Under the pieces are notes generated by a model. It worked only from the letters and a program-made list of their open reading frames with translations. It made no database searches and was not told where the DNA came from. Below are positions 1 to 9,695 of a stretch of DNA of 64,000 nucleotides, piece after piece. The DNA is from Winogradskyella vincentii. Lineage in GTDB: Bacteria; Bacteroidota; Bacteroidia; Flavobacteriales; Flavobacteriaceae. Positions within the stretch are counted from its first letter, which is position 1. Each line of letters begins with the position of its first letter. Location of the stretch: positions 1 to 64,000 of the forward strand of contig NZ_JAIUJS010000003.1 of assembly GCF_020166345.1 (NCBI RefSeq). The letters run 5' to 3'. The position numbers and the translations under genes are program-made.

Positions 1-78
1 TCTTACCATTCCGAACAGAGTAGTTAAGCCCGTTAGCGCCGATGGTACTGCTTTCTGTGGGAGAGTAGGTCGCCGCCT
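1..78 (+). rRNA. rrf: 5S ribosomal RNA, 3' part
   Basis: The first ~78 bases read as the 3' two thirds of a 5S rRNA: the CCGAACAGAGTAGTTAAGCC segment (loop C/stem III), then GATGGTACTGC and the closing GGGAGAGTAGGTCGCCGCC. The 5' part lies before the window, so this is the tail of an rrn operon running on the plus strand. The exact 3' end is estimated from the usual closing CGCCGCC stem. A strong terminator follows directly. Confidence 0.93.
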
Positions 79-84
79 TTCTTG

Positions 85-120
85 AAGGCCCTTTGATGTT
101 TTGCAAAGGGCCTTTTTTTT
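85..120 (+). terminator. Rho-independent terminator of the rrn operon
   Basis: An 11-bp stem AAGGCCCTTTG / CAAAGGGCCTT with a short loop is followed by eight T. It sits a few bases after the 5S rRNA and ends the ribosomal operon. Confidence 0.93.
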
Positions 121-187
121 ATGCCTTTTTTTTAATCGTACGATCCTGCTCTTAAAACCAATTTGGTTTGTTCTTCTGAATTAAATC

Positions 188-427
188 TTATTTTTTAGAT
201 TGAAACATACTATTGATTATGGTGTTAATCCCCGAAAAAAGAAAAAAAATTGCCATAATGCAAATAATTAATGATACTATAAGTAATGGGATGAAAAGTG
301 GTTTATCATCATTGCTAAATGAAATATGTAAAAGTGTTGGGCCTGCAAACATCAGTAATAAACAAATTATTAATCGTTTTATTCCTTTAGTCAATATTTC
401 CTTGTCAGTTCTATTATTTTCTTCCAT
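188..427 (-). CDS. Small two-helix membrane protein (DUF6095-like)
   Basis: About 79 residues from the ATG at 427. A GTG at 448 is an alternative start but would lengthen the overlap with murQ. After a short charged N-terminus there are two hydrophobic helices, about residues 17-37 and 46-68, and a lysine-ending tail, so it is a small inner-membrane protein. It overlaps the end of murQ by 14 bases and is presumably translated from the same mRNA. The motif KRLIICLLLMFAGPTLLHI resembles a short flavobacterial family I recall as DUF6095, of unknown function; that assignment is from memory. No catalytic residue is recognisable. Confidence 0.72.
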   Translation of the reverse strand: MEENNRTDKEILTKGIKRLIICLLLMFAGPTLLHISFSNDDKPLFIPLLIVSLIICIMAIFFLFSGINTIINSMFQSKK

Positions 428-1226
428 GATCAATACTTTTTCTAACACTTTTATATTTATTTAATAGAGATTCTGCTTCGTTTTGGGAGATCATTAGTTC
501 CTTCATAATCATTTTGACACCTCTGTCAACTAATTTATCATTGCTAAGTTGCATATCTACCATTTTATTACCTCTTACTTTGCCTAGTCTTATCATTGCT
601 GCCGTAGTTATCATATTTAAAATAAGTTTTTGAGCTGTTCCAGCTTTCATTCTAGAACTTCCAGTAAGAAATTCTGGTCCTACAATAACCTCGATAGGAT
701 ATTTGGCAACTTTAGAGAGTGGGCTACCAACATTACATGTAATACATCCAGTAGCTATATTATTATTATTACAATCGTTTAGTGCATGTACAACATATGG
801 GGTAGTTCCTGAAGCCGCAATTCCTACTACAATATCATTTGCATTAATATTATAATCATTTAAATCCTTCCATCCTTGTGTTTGAGAATCTTCTGCAAAT
901 TCAACAGCCTTTCGAATGGCAGAATCTCCACCTGCTATTAATCCTATTACAAGTCCATGAGGAACTCCAAATGTTGGCGGGCATTCTGAGGCGTCTAAAA
1001 TTCCTAATCGCCCACTAGTCCCAGCTCCTAAATAGAATAAGCGTCCACCTCTTTCTAACTTATTTATAACTTGTGTTATTAAGATCTCCACAGATGGTAG
1101 TACTTTTTCAACTGCAAGTGGAACAGATTTATCCTCGTTATTCATGTTTGTAATAATCTCATTTACAGTCATTTGTTCGAGATTATTGTAATAAGAATCT
1201 TGTTCTGTTGTTTTAGTAAAATCCAT
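414..1226 (-). CDS. murQ: N-acetylmuramic acid 6-phosphate etherase MurQ
   Basis: MurQ cleaves the D-lactyl ether of MurNAc-6-phosphate to give GlcNAc-6-phosphate and D-lactate during recycling of cell-wall sugars. The 270-residue protein carries the SIS sugar-isomerase fold: GAGTSGRLG (residues 67-75), the SECPPTFG stretch with the conserved acid Glu81, and a later TGSSRMKAGTAQK phosphosugar-binding segment. It is slightly shorter than the E. coli enzyme, as is usual in Flavobacteriaceae. No MurR regulator or PTS transporter is adjacent, so it probably acts on wall sugar recycled by other routes. A small membrane-protein gene overlaps its 3' end. Confidence 0.96.
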   Translation of the reverse strand: MDFTKTTEQDSYYNNLEQMTVNEIITNMNNEDKSVPLAVEKVLPSVEILITQVINKLERGGRLFYLGAGTSGRLGILDASECPPTFGVPHGLVIGLIAGGDSAIRKAVEFAEDSQTQGWKDLNDYNINANDIVVGIAASGTTPYVVHALNDCNNNNIATGCITCNVGSPLSKVAKYPIEVIVGPEFLTGSSRMKAGTAQKLILNMITTAAMIRLGKVRGNKMVDMQLSNDKLVDRGVKMIMKELMISQNEAESLLNKYKSVRKSIDHGRK

Positions 1227-1304
1227 GTAATAAAGGTAATGAATTTTAGCAATGATGATTTAACTTCCTATTGGGTAACTTTTATAAAAAGTAATAATTA
1301 TTTT

Positions 1305-2120
1305 TTATTGAACTGTGTAGACGAACTCATCAACCTCTGATAATCTAAAATAACCAAAAGGGAAATTATCTGGGTTTGATTGGTTTATGCAATTTCCTCG
1401 GACTGTGGCCGGTTGAGTCTCAAATGGGCCTCCATTTTCTTCTGTACCTTGCTGCAGTAAAATGAACATATATTCATAAAATCGCTCTGAAATACCATAG
1501 TTTCTGATGGTAACAATATCACCTGACTCTAAATCTTCCTCTGTGTAATAACCAAAAATTTGGTTTCCATCTGTGAAACGGTCTTCATAAACTTCTAAAT
1601 TTGGCACTACTGAAATATCGCTTAAAAATTCAAAGAAATAAAAGTTTTCAATGCTAACTGGATCTGTGTAAAAAGCTTTAAGTTCTATATCTTCTCCTGA
1701 AAACCCACCATCATTTGTTTGCTCAACAAATTCAATAGGAACAACAGATTTGAAATTCTCTGTGGCAGTGTAAAGCTCATTATTATATAGCACATTAAGT
1801 GTGTAAACAGCATCTAGAACTGGAATAAAATTGTCGTTTCTATAAATGCCAGTATTGCCGTCTTCAATAAAATCAAAAGTATTATTGTTTAAATCGAAAA
1901 CCTGTACTACGGCACCACTTGCAGGCGGGACATTTTCTTCAAAAAATGGAGCGGATAGAGAAAGTTTTATAGATTGCTCATTACCTTGAGTTCCTTTAAA
2001 CCAATTAATAGAGGCCTCAATGACTAAGCGTGGTTCCGATTCGTTTAATTCAACATCAATTACATCTTCACAACTAAAAAAAGGACTTATAAATATTAGT
2101 AATAAAAAAATCTTTTTCAT
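1305..2120 (-). CDS. DUF4249 outer-membrane lipoprotein, partner of the TonB receptor
   Basis: A 271-residue lipoprotein whose signal peptide ends at Cys17 (SPFFSC). The body matches the DUF4249 pattern: an early EPRLVIEASINW beta strand, a carboxypeptidase-like beta domain, and the C-terminal CINQSNPDNFPFGYFRLSE segment typical of the family. DUF4249 proteins are encoded next to a TonB-dependent receptor and are thought to be its surface partner, by analogy with SusD; this is context, not proven function. It lies 3 bases downstream of the receptor gene in the same direction, so the two form an operon. The ligand cannot be told from sequence. Confidence 0.9.
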   Translation of the reverse strand: MKKIFLLLIFISPFFSCEDVIDVELNESEPRLVIEASINWFKGTQGNEQSIKLSLSAPFFEENVPPASGAVVQVFDLNNNTFDFIEDGNTGIYRNDNFIPVLDAVYTLNVLYNNELYTATENFKSVVPIEFVEQTNDGGFSGEDIELKAFYTDPVSIENFYFFEFLSDISVVPNLEVYEDRFTDGNQIFGYYTEEDLESGDIVTIRNYGISERFYEYMFILLQQGTEENGGPFETQPATVRGNCINQSNPDNFPFGYFRLSEVDEFVYTVQ

Positions 2121-2123
2121 TAT

Positions 2124-4499
2124 TTAGAAATTAAAATTGTATGATACTGAAGGTACAATTCCAAATAGAGATAGTCTGAGTGCTTCATTAACACCAGTCG
2201 TTCTATTTTCTCTGAATTGAATATTAACCGCGTTACGTCTATTATATATATTATAAATACCAAATACCCATTCTCCTTTGAATCTCTTTTGATTATTGGG
2301 ATTTGGGTTATAATTTATTGAAAAATCCAAGCGATGGTATGCAGGTAATCGGCTTGAATTCCTAGCTTCAAATTTTGGAACAACAATTCCATTATATTCG
2401 TACTGCCCATTAGGAAATGTTACAGGTAAACCGGTTTGAAAAACAAAATTAGAATTTAGGCGCCACTTATCATTTAATTCATAGCTCGCTGTTAAGGAAA
2501 TATCGTGTGTTTTATCATAAGGTGTATTGTACCATTCGCCATTATTAATTCCAGTTTCTATTGGTGTTCTACCAGGTGTTCTTTGTTCGGATTTAGAAAG
2601 AGTATAGGATAGCCAGCCCTTTAGTCTCCCTTCGTTTTTTCTTAGAAGTACTTCTAAACCATATGCTCTTGCTTCACCATTTAGAATTACTTGTTCAATA
2701 GCATTGTTTGCAATTAAGTTTGCCCCATCCGTATAATCTATTCGATTTTCAATAGTCTTGTAGAACGTTTCAACCTCTAATGAGAATTGATTATCCTTAA
2801 AGTTTCTAAAATATCCTATAGCTACCTGGTCTAATAATTGTGGCTTAATATACTTGCCACTAGGTGCCCAAACATCAAGTGGAGTAGGGGAATTAGTATT
2901 TGATAAAAGATGTAAATATTGAGACATTCTGTTATAACTTGCTTTAACAGATGAATTTTCGGTTAGTTGATAGGCCATTGCCATTCGCGGTTCAAAATTA
3001 GCAAATGACTCTATGACATCATTACGGTTATATGATTCTGTACCAATGGGCTCAGCTTTTTCATAAATCCCAAGTTCTTCATTAAAAATCACGGGATTAT
3101 CATTTTCATAAATGTTTAATTCGTCTTGTCCAAGTCTGTGAAACGTACTTAAACGCGCTCCATAACTTAGTGAGAGTCTATTACTTAATTTATGTTCTGC
3201 ATCAAGATAAACTGCATTTTCAAAAGCATATTTATCAATTAGTTTAAATGGATTTATACCTGAATCTGGTGTGTTCGGATTGATTTCACCAGGATTAAAC
3301 TTGTAATAAATACTATTTAAACCATATTCTAGTTTGAATTTATTGGTTATATAATGCTTTAGGTCGTATTTAACATTGAAATTCCGTATGCCAGATTCCC
3401 ATTCAAAGCCTACAAAGTTTAGATCTAAACCATAATAATAATCTGAATAGATTAATGATAAATTAGAAAAAAGTTTACTTGAAAATAGATGATTCCACCT
3501 AAAATTTAAAACTGAATTTCCATAAGTATTTTTAAAACTGTCTTGAATACTAAATACATCCCGTCCAAAATATCCTGAAAGGAATATACTATTGTTTTCA
3601 TTTAATTTATAACTCAGTTTAGTGTTTAAATCATAAAAATAAGCTACGTTATCTAAGTCGAATAAGGGTAAAAATAAATGAACATAACTGCTTCTTCCGC
3701 CAAATAAAAATGAACCTTTTTCTTTTTTAAGTGGTCCTTCGGCTAATAGTCTACTAGAGACCAATCCGATTCCACCATTCATTTTAAACTGGTTACTATT
3801 TCCCTCTTTTTGATATATATCTAATACTGAGGATACTCTTCCTCCGTATTTTGCTGGTATCCCTCCTTTATAAAGTTTTAGATCTTTAATTGCATCTGGA
3901 TTGAAAACTGAGAAAAAGCCGAATAAATGTGAAGAATTAAAAATAATGGCTTCATCTAACAAAATTAGATTCTGATCCGCCGCACCACCTCTTACATTGA
4001 ATCCTGAAGATCCTTCACCTGCATTTGTAACACCAGGTAAGAGGGTTATAGATTTTATAACATCAACTTCCCCAAAAACTACAGGCATGTTTTTAATTGT
4101 AGAAATCGATAAGGCATTAACACTCATCTGAGGCTTTTTAATGTTTAATTTCTCAACGTTTTCTTTTATTACTATCTCATCTAAACTTTCGGCAGACTCA
4201 ATTAATCTATAATTCTTGCTAATATTTTGATTTAAGTTTATTGTTTCGCTTATGGTTTCAAATCCTAAGTAACTTATTTGGATTTCATATGTGCCTTTAG
4301 GCAAGGTAATTGAATAGAATCCATACTCATTGGTCATTGTACCAGACTGAATTTCTGGAATTAGAATATTGACACCAATTAATGTTTCATTACTTGAAAT
4401 GTCTGTAATAGTGCCACTTAAAGTATATTTTTCTTGTCCTAATATAGGCTGGCTAAATGACAGTAAAAGTAATATTAGACCAAGTAGTCTATTTCTCAT
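2124..4499 (-). CDS. TonB-dependent receptor with carboxypeptidase-regulatory-like domain
   Basis: A 791-residue outer-membrane receptor. A signal peptide (about 1-21, ending ILGQ) is followed by a CarboxypepD_reg-like beta domain (about 24-100; YTLSGTITDISSNETLIGVN), a plug domain (about 115-230; SSGFNVRGGAADQNLILLDE is the plug signature) and a 22-strand-type barrel ending in Phe (VSYNFNF), as required for BAM insertion. It imports a substrate across the outer membrane using TonB energy; the substrate is unknown. With the downstream DUF4249 lipoprotein it forms a two-gene transport unit. A -7-like TATTTTTG (4514-4521 on this strand) lies just upstream. Confidence 0.95.
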   Translation of the reverse strand: MRNRLLGLILLLLSFSQPILGQEKYTLSGTITDISSNETLIGVNILIPEIQSGTMTNEYGFYSITLPKGTYEIQISYLGFETISETINLNQNISKNYRLIESAESLDEIVIKENVEKLNIKKPQMSVNALSISTIKNMPVVFGEVDVIKSITLLPGVTNAGEGSSGFNVRGGAADQNLILLDEAIIFNSSHLFGFFSVFNPDAIKDLKLYKGGIPAKYGGRVSSVLDIYQKEGNSNQFKMNGGIGLVSSRLLAEGPLKKEKGSFLFGGRSSYVHLFLPLFDLDNVAYFYDLNTKLSYKLNENNSIFLSGYFGRDVFSIQDSFKNTYGNSVLNFRWNHLFSSKLFSNLSLIYSDYYYGLDLNFVGFEWESGIRNFNVKYDLKHYITNKFKLEYGLNSIYYKFNPGEINPNTPDSGINPFKLIDKYAFENAVYLDAEHKLSNRLSLSYGARLSTFHRLGQDELNIYENDNPVIFNEELGIYEKAEPIGTESYNRNDVIESFANFEPRMAMAYQLTENSSVKASYNRMSQYLHLLSNTNSPTPLDVWAPSGKYIKPQLLDQVAIGYFRNFKDNQFSLEVETFYKTIENRIDYTDGANLIANNAIEQVILNGEARAYGLEVLLRKNEGRLKGWLSYTLSKSEQRTPGRTPIETGINNGEWYNTPYDKTHDISLTASYELNDKWRLNSNFVFQTGLPVTFPNGQYEYNGIVVPKFEARNSSRLPAYHRLDFSINYNPNPNNQKRFKGEWVFGIYNIYNRRNAVNIQFRENRTTGVNEALRLSLFGIVPSVSYNFNF

Positions 4500-4513
4500 G
4501 CAACAATTTTTGG

Positions 4514-4546
4514 CAAAAATAAAAAAGCTTCATTTTTAATGAAGCT
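4514..4546 (-). terminator. Terminator of icd, overlapping a possible -7 box for the TonB operon
   Basis: On the minus strand a 9-bp stem AGCTTCATT / AATGAAGCT (4526-4546) with a 3-base loop is followed by six T. It lies between the end of icd (4567) and the start of the TonB receptor (4499). The T-tract runs directly into TATTTTTG (4514-4521), which matches the Bacteroidota -7 consensus TAnnTTTG, so termination of icd and initiation of the receptor operon appear packed together. Confidence 0.8.
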
Positions 4547-4566
4547 CTTTTAACGTAAGTTTAATC

Positions 4567-6819
<2,253 letters not shown>

Positions 6820-6835
6820 TCATTTTAAAGTTGGG

Positions 6836-6851
6836 CAAATATACAAAAATA
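6836..6851 (-). promoter_or_regulatory. Putative -7 elements upstream of icd
   Basis: On the minus strand TATATTTG (6836-6843) and TATTTTTG (6844-6851) each match the Bacteroidota TAnnTTTG -7 consensus and lie 50-65 bases before the icd start. No clear TTTG -33 element is found at the expected spacing, so the call rests on the -7 match and position. Confidence 0.45.
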
Positions 6852-6947
6852 CCTCAGTTTTATTGGTGTAGGATTATTAACCAATAACATAAATTTTTGT
6901 AGAATTAATAAAAGGAAGGAGAAAAAATAATTATTTGTTATTAGGGA

Positions 6948-7370
6948 TATTCTTAAAAACAAAAAGCCATATCACTACAGTAAACTGATCTGACATGGCT
7001 TTTCTTTGAAACAGTACTAACGTGACCTATTTAGCTTTCACTAACTCGGCTGACATGGTTTACACCACCATCCTTTTCAGTTCAAGTGTTTCCGTTTCAA
7101 CGAAACGTTTCGCATCTTTCAAAATGTATTGACCTGATACTACTGCGTCTCATAAAATCGTTTTCCTTGATGTTTCTTTTTTCAACACCCACTTTCGTGC
7201 TTGCCAACGTCTAAAACATTGCTCTTCCTTTTCATGTTCACTTTCGATTCCATTACTTTTTCCAAGCTTTCCACTTAACTCCTGTAAACTGCAGAACATT
7301 CTACAACACTTAAGCTTCATGATTTGCTCATCCTTCTTGCCTACACAAGCGACTCACCAATCTCAAAAAA
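6948..7370 (-). ncRNA. Probable structured non-coding RNA of unrecognised family
   Basis: The 819-bp gap between icd and rplS has no convincing gene, but its minus strand is strongly purine-rich from about 7370 to 6950, unlike ordinary AT-rich spacers here. It ends in an excellent terminator: the stem AAAGCCAT / ATGGCTTT continues inward as TCA/TGA and CAG/CTG around a TTTA loop, then runs into TTTTTGTTTTT. Internal hairpins are visible: CGTTTC-GTT-GAAACG near 7103-7117 and ATGGT/ACCAT near 7057-7073. CCATGTCAG occurs twice, once before each 3' hairpin. It is not tmRNA, RNase P RNA or SRP RNA as I know them; no tRNA-like end or conserved cores are present. The 5' end is a guess. A decayed gene is the main alternative: one frame contains a 56-codon open stretch (7150-7320). 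Confidence 0.5.
6950..6999 (-). terminator. Terminator of the putative ncRNA
   Basis: Minus-strand hairpin: an 8-bp outer stem AAAGCCAT / ATGGCTTT (about 6963-7002), inner pairs TCA/TGA and CAG/CTG around a TTTA loop, followed by TTTTTGTTTTT. It faces away from rplS and is far from the end of any gene on the minus strand, so it must end a transcript from the otherwise empty gap. Confidence 0.75.
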
Positions 7371-7556
7371 CAATCTCATTAAATAAAGAACTTCTTTATC
7401 ACAATTTAACACTTATTGAAATCACTTTCAAAACACAAACTAGGTTTGTTGTTAATTGTTTAGCTAAAGTATATTTCTATTGTGAAATTCCAAATATTTT
7501 AACGGTTTTTATATCAACATCTTATAAACCGAGATTATTAACAAATGTTAATAACG

Positions 7557-7586
7557 AAAAAAGCCTCCAATTTTGAAGGCTTTTTT
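7557..7586 (-). terminator. Terminator of the rplS unit
   Basis: The inverted repeat AAGCCT(C)C...G(G)AGGCTT / AAAAAAGCCTTCAAAATTGGAGGCTTTTTT lies 20 bases after the rplS stop codon. It is A/T-flanked on both sides and so could work in both directions. Confidence 0.88.
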
Positions 7587-7605
7587 ATAAATGATTTTTG
7601 AAGTT

Positions 7606-7956
7606 TTATCTTCTAACTTCTTTGATTCTTGCTTTTTTACCAGTAAGACCTCTAAAGTAGAATATTCTCGCTCTTCGTACTTTACCTCGCTTATTCACTT
7701 CTATTTTCTGTAACGCTGGTAAATTAACTGGGAAGATACGCTCTACACCAATTGTCCCTGACATTTTACGAATTGTAAATGTCTCTGAAGTACCAGAACC
7801 TTTTCGTTGTAAAACAACACCTTTAAAGAACTGAGTACGTGTTTTGTTTCCTTCCTTAATTTCGTAGTATACTGTAATAGTATCACCAGCACTAAATTCT
7901 GGTAAATCTTTTTTTGTTACAAACTCGTCTTGTACAAATTTTACTAAAGAATTCAT
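7606..7956 (-). CDS. rplS: 50S ribosomal protein L19
   Basis: A 116-residue protein at the normal L19 length. Diagnostic stretches are FSAGDTITVYYEIKEGNKTR, FKGVVLQRKGSG, ETFTIRKMS and the basic C-terminus VRRARIFYFRGLTGKKARIKE. L19 sits at the 30S-50S interface. It lies downstream of trmD in the same direction (140-bp gap), preserving the widespread trmD-rplS pairing although not tightly coupled. A terminator follows. Confidence 0.98.
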   Translation of the reverse strand: MNSLVKFVQDEFVTKKDLPEFSAGDTITVYYEIKEGNKTRTQFFKGVVLQRKGSGTSETFTIRKMSGTIGVERIFPVNLPALQKIEVNKRGKVRRARIFYFRGLTGKKARIKEVRR

Positions 7957-8096
7957 TTTCTTTTTTTTAATAGTTCTTTTAAATCAACATTCACGATTTT
8001 CGCCAGAGGTTAATCTAAAATTGGGTGCAAAGATAATTAAAAAGTTAGAAGTGAAAAGTGAAATGTAAAAAGATTTTGTGGCTTAAATAAACAAAT

Positions 8097-8789
8097 CTAA
8101 TTCTGTTGCTCATTGTCCTTAATAAGATCAGGTCTCCTTTCTTTTGTTCTTTGGAATGCTTGTTCTTCTCGCCATTTTTCTATTTTAGGAAAATTACCAC
8201 TAAACAATACTTCAGGCACTTTCATACCTTTATATTCTCTAGGTCGCGTATATATTGGTGGTGCCAATAAGTTATCCTGAAAAGAATCAGTGAGGGCAGA
8301 GGTTTCATTGCCTAAAACTCCAGGAATAAGTCTTATTATCGCATCGCATAACACAGCGGCTCCAAGTTCTCCGCCGGACAGTACATAGTCACCAATTGAA
8401 ATTTCTCTAGTGATAAAAGTATCCCTAACTCTTTGATCCACTCCTTTGTAATGACCACAAAGGATTATAATATTCTTTTTTAATGAAATTTGGTTTGCAA
8501 TACTTTGACTTAGTCTTTCACCATCTGGTGTCATATAGATTATCTCATCATAGCCCCTCTGCTCTTTAAGTGCCGTGATGCATTTGTCTATAGGTTCTAT
8601 CATCATAACCATACCTGCGCCACCTCCAAATTGATAATCATCAACAGATTTGTAATTATCTGTGGTATAATCCCTCAAATTGTGAAAATGAACCTCAACT
8701 AATTTGGCATCAATTGCACGCTTTAGTATTGAAGCTTCAAATGGACTTTTTAATAATTCAGGTAAAACTGTTATAATATCTATGCGCAT
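8097..8789 (-). CDS. trmD: tRNA (guanine-37-N1)-methyltransferase TrmD
   Basis: TrmD methylates G37 of tRNAs reading CUN, CCN and CGG codons using S-adenosylmethionine, preventing +1 frameshifting. The start [13 protein letters not shown] (ATG at 8789) is preferred over an upstream in-frame codon at 8804 because family members begin with this sequence. Features include [12 protein letters not shown], the SPOUT trefoil-knot SAM site with [17 protein letters not shown], and the C-terminal domain with [19 protein letters not shown]. The 230-residue length is normal. It is followed by rplS. Confidence 0.98.
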   Translation of the reverse strand: MRIDIITVLPELLKSPFEASILKRAIDAKLVEVHFHNLRDYTTDNYKSVDDYQFGGGAGMVMMIEPIDKCITALKEQRGYDEIIYMTPDGERLSQSIANQISLKKNIIILCGHYKGVDQRVRDTFITREISIGDYVLSGGELGAAVLCDAIIRLIPGVLGNETSALTDSFQDNLLAPPIYTRPREYKGMKVPEVLFSGNFPKIEKWREEQAFQRTKERRPDLIKDNEQQN

Positions 8790-8870
8790 AGTGCAAAGAT
8801 GCAACTTATAAGGTTGAAAGAAAAACCCAAAAATTATTAATTTATGGATTAAAGACTTGCTATATAAAAA

Positions 8871-9500
8871 TTAAGCCTTGTTTTTGTTTATTTCGTCTTG
8901 AAGTTGACGTCTAACTTTTTGTTCTCTTTCTAAAGCAATTCTTCTATGTTCTTCAAATTCAGCTTCCACTTCTTCAAGCTTTAATTTAGCAGCTCTTGTT
9001 AACGAATTACTTCCTTTGAATTTAAGAATGAAAAATATTAATAACGCAAATAGTGCAGCAACTATACTCCACATTAAAACATTATAGTTGGTTTTGCCTA
9101 ACTGCATACCAAATAATGCCATACTGTTTTTTTCTGCTTCTGTTTCGCCTAATGTTGTTTGAGTATTTTGTAGCTGGCTCTTAAGACTTTCTATTTCCTG
9201 TTTTTGATTTTCAACAGTTTCCTCTGAAGTATTCAATTTGGCATAAGTGGTTTTGAGTGAATCTAATACATGTGCCTTAAGAGCAAGTAAAGATGTATAC
9301 TTAACAGCCTCATACTTTTGACCATTTACACCTTTGAAATTTCCAGATTTTTTAAATATATATTCAAATTGACTGTCAATTGTACCACTGTTTAAAGATA
9401 GTTGCTCTTCTTGAGGTTGTGCTGTATTTGTTTGAGCGTAAATATTTTGGAAACTAAATGTAACAATCAGTAAAACAGCGACTTTGGTTAAGAATCTCAT
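8871..9500 (-). CDS. Exported coiled-coil, single-pass membrane protein of unknown function
   Basis: A 209-residue protein: signal peptide (1-22, ending IYAQ), a soluble domain (about 30-80; GTIDSQFEYIFKKSG...GQKYEAVKYTSLLALKAHV), a coiled coil (about 85-122), one transmembrane helix (about 141-161, VLMWSIVAALFALLIFFIL) and a charged cytoplasmic helix (about 168-209) ending in lysines. I recall homologs next to trmD in Flavobacteriaceae being labelled tRNA guanine-N1-methyltransferase; nothing here supports that, as there is no SAM-binding fold, and the label probably comes from adjacency. Its role is unknown; the architecture suggests an envelope scaffold or sensor. Confidence 0.85.
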   Translation of the reverse strand: MRFLTKVAVLLIVTFSFQNIYAQTNTAQPQEEQLSLNSGTIDSQFEYIFKKSGNFKGVNGQKYEAVKYTSLLALKAHVLDSLKTTYAKLNTSEETVENQKQEIESLKSQLQNTQTTLGETEAEKNSMALFGMQLGKTNYNVLMWSIVAALFALLIFFILKFKGSNSLTRAAKLKLEEVEAEFEEHRRIALEREQKVRRQLQDEINKNKA

Positions 9501-9645
9501 CTTAATGTATTTTGGTTTTGTTAGGTTTAATTATGTGCCAATATAGTAATTTTAATAGCATTTAATGAATATATTAAAAACAAAAATTCAACTATATTTT
9601 CAACTTTCGTTATATACGATACAATTATAAAATATGGATGTTTTG

Positions 9646-9679
9646 CAAAAAAAATGGCCTTACAAAGTAAGACCATTTT
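9646..9679 (-). terminator. Terminator of the GAPDH gene
   Basis: On the minus strand the 11-bp stem AATGGTCTTAC / GTAAGGCCATT (one G-T pair) with a 3-base loop is followed by a run of eight T. It lies about 20 bases after the stop codon of the GAPDH gene. Confidence 0.88.
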
Positions 9680-9695
9680 AAATTTTATCGTTATC

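Noticed and set aside
213-464. 83-codon plus-strand frame over the small membrane protein
   Set aside because: Antisense shadow of the DUF6095-like gene and the end of murQ; the minus-strand frame has better codon use and a coherent membrane topology.
7319-7576. 85-codon open frame on the plus strand in the icd-rplS gap
   Set aside because: T/C-rich, low-complexity translation, antisense to the putative RNA and running into the rplS terminator; no signal peptide or motif.
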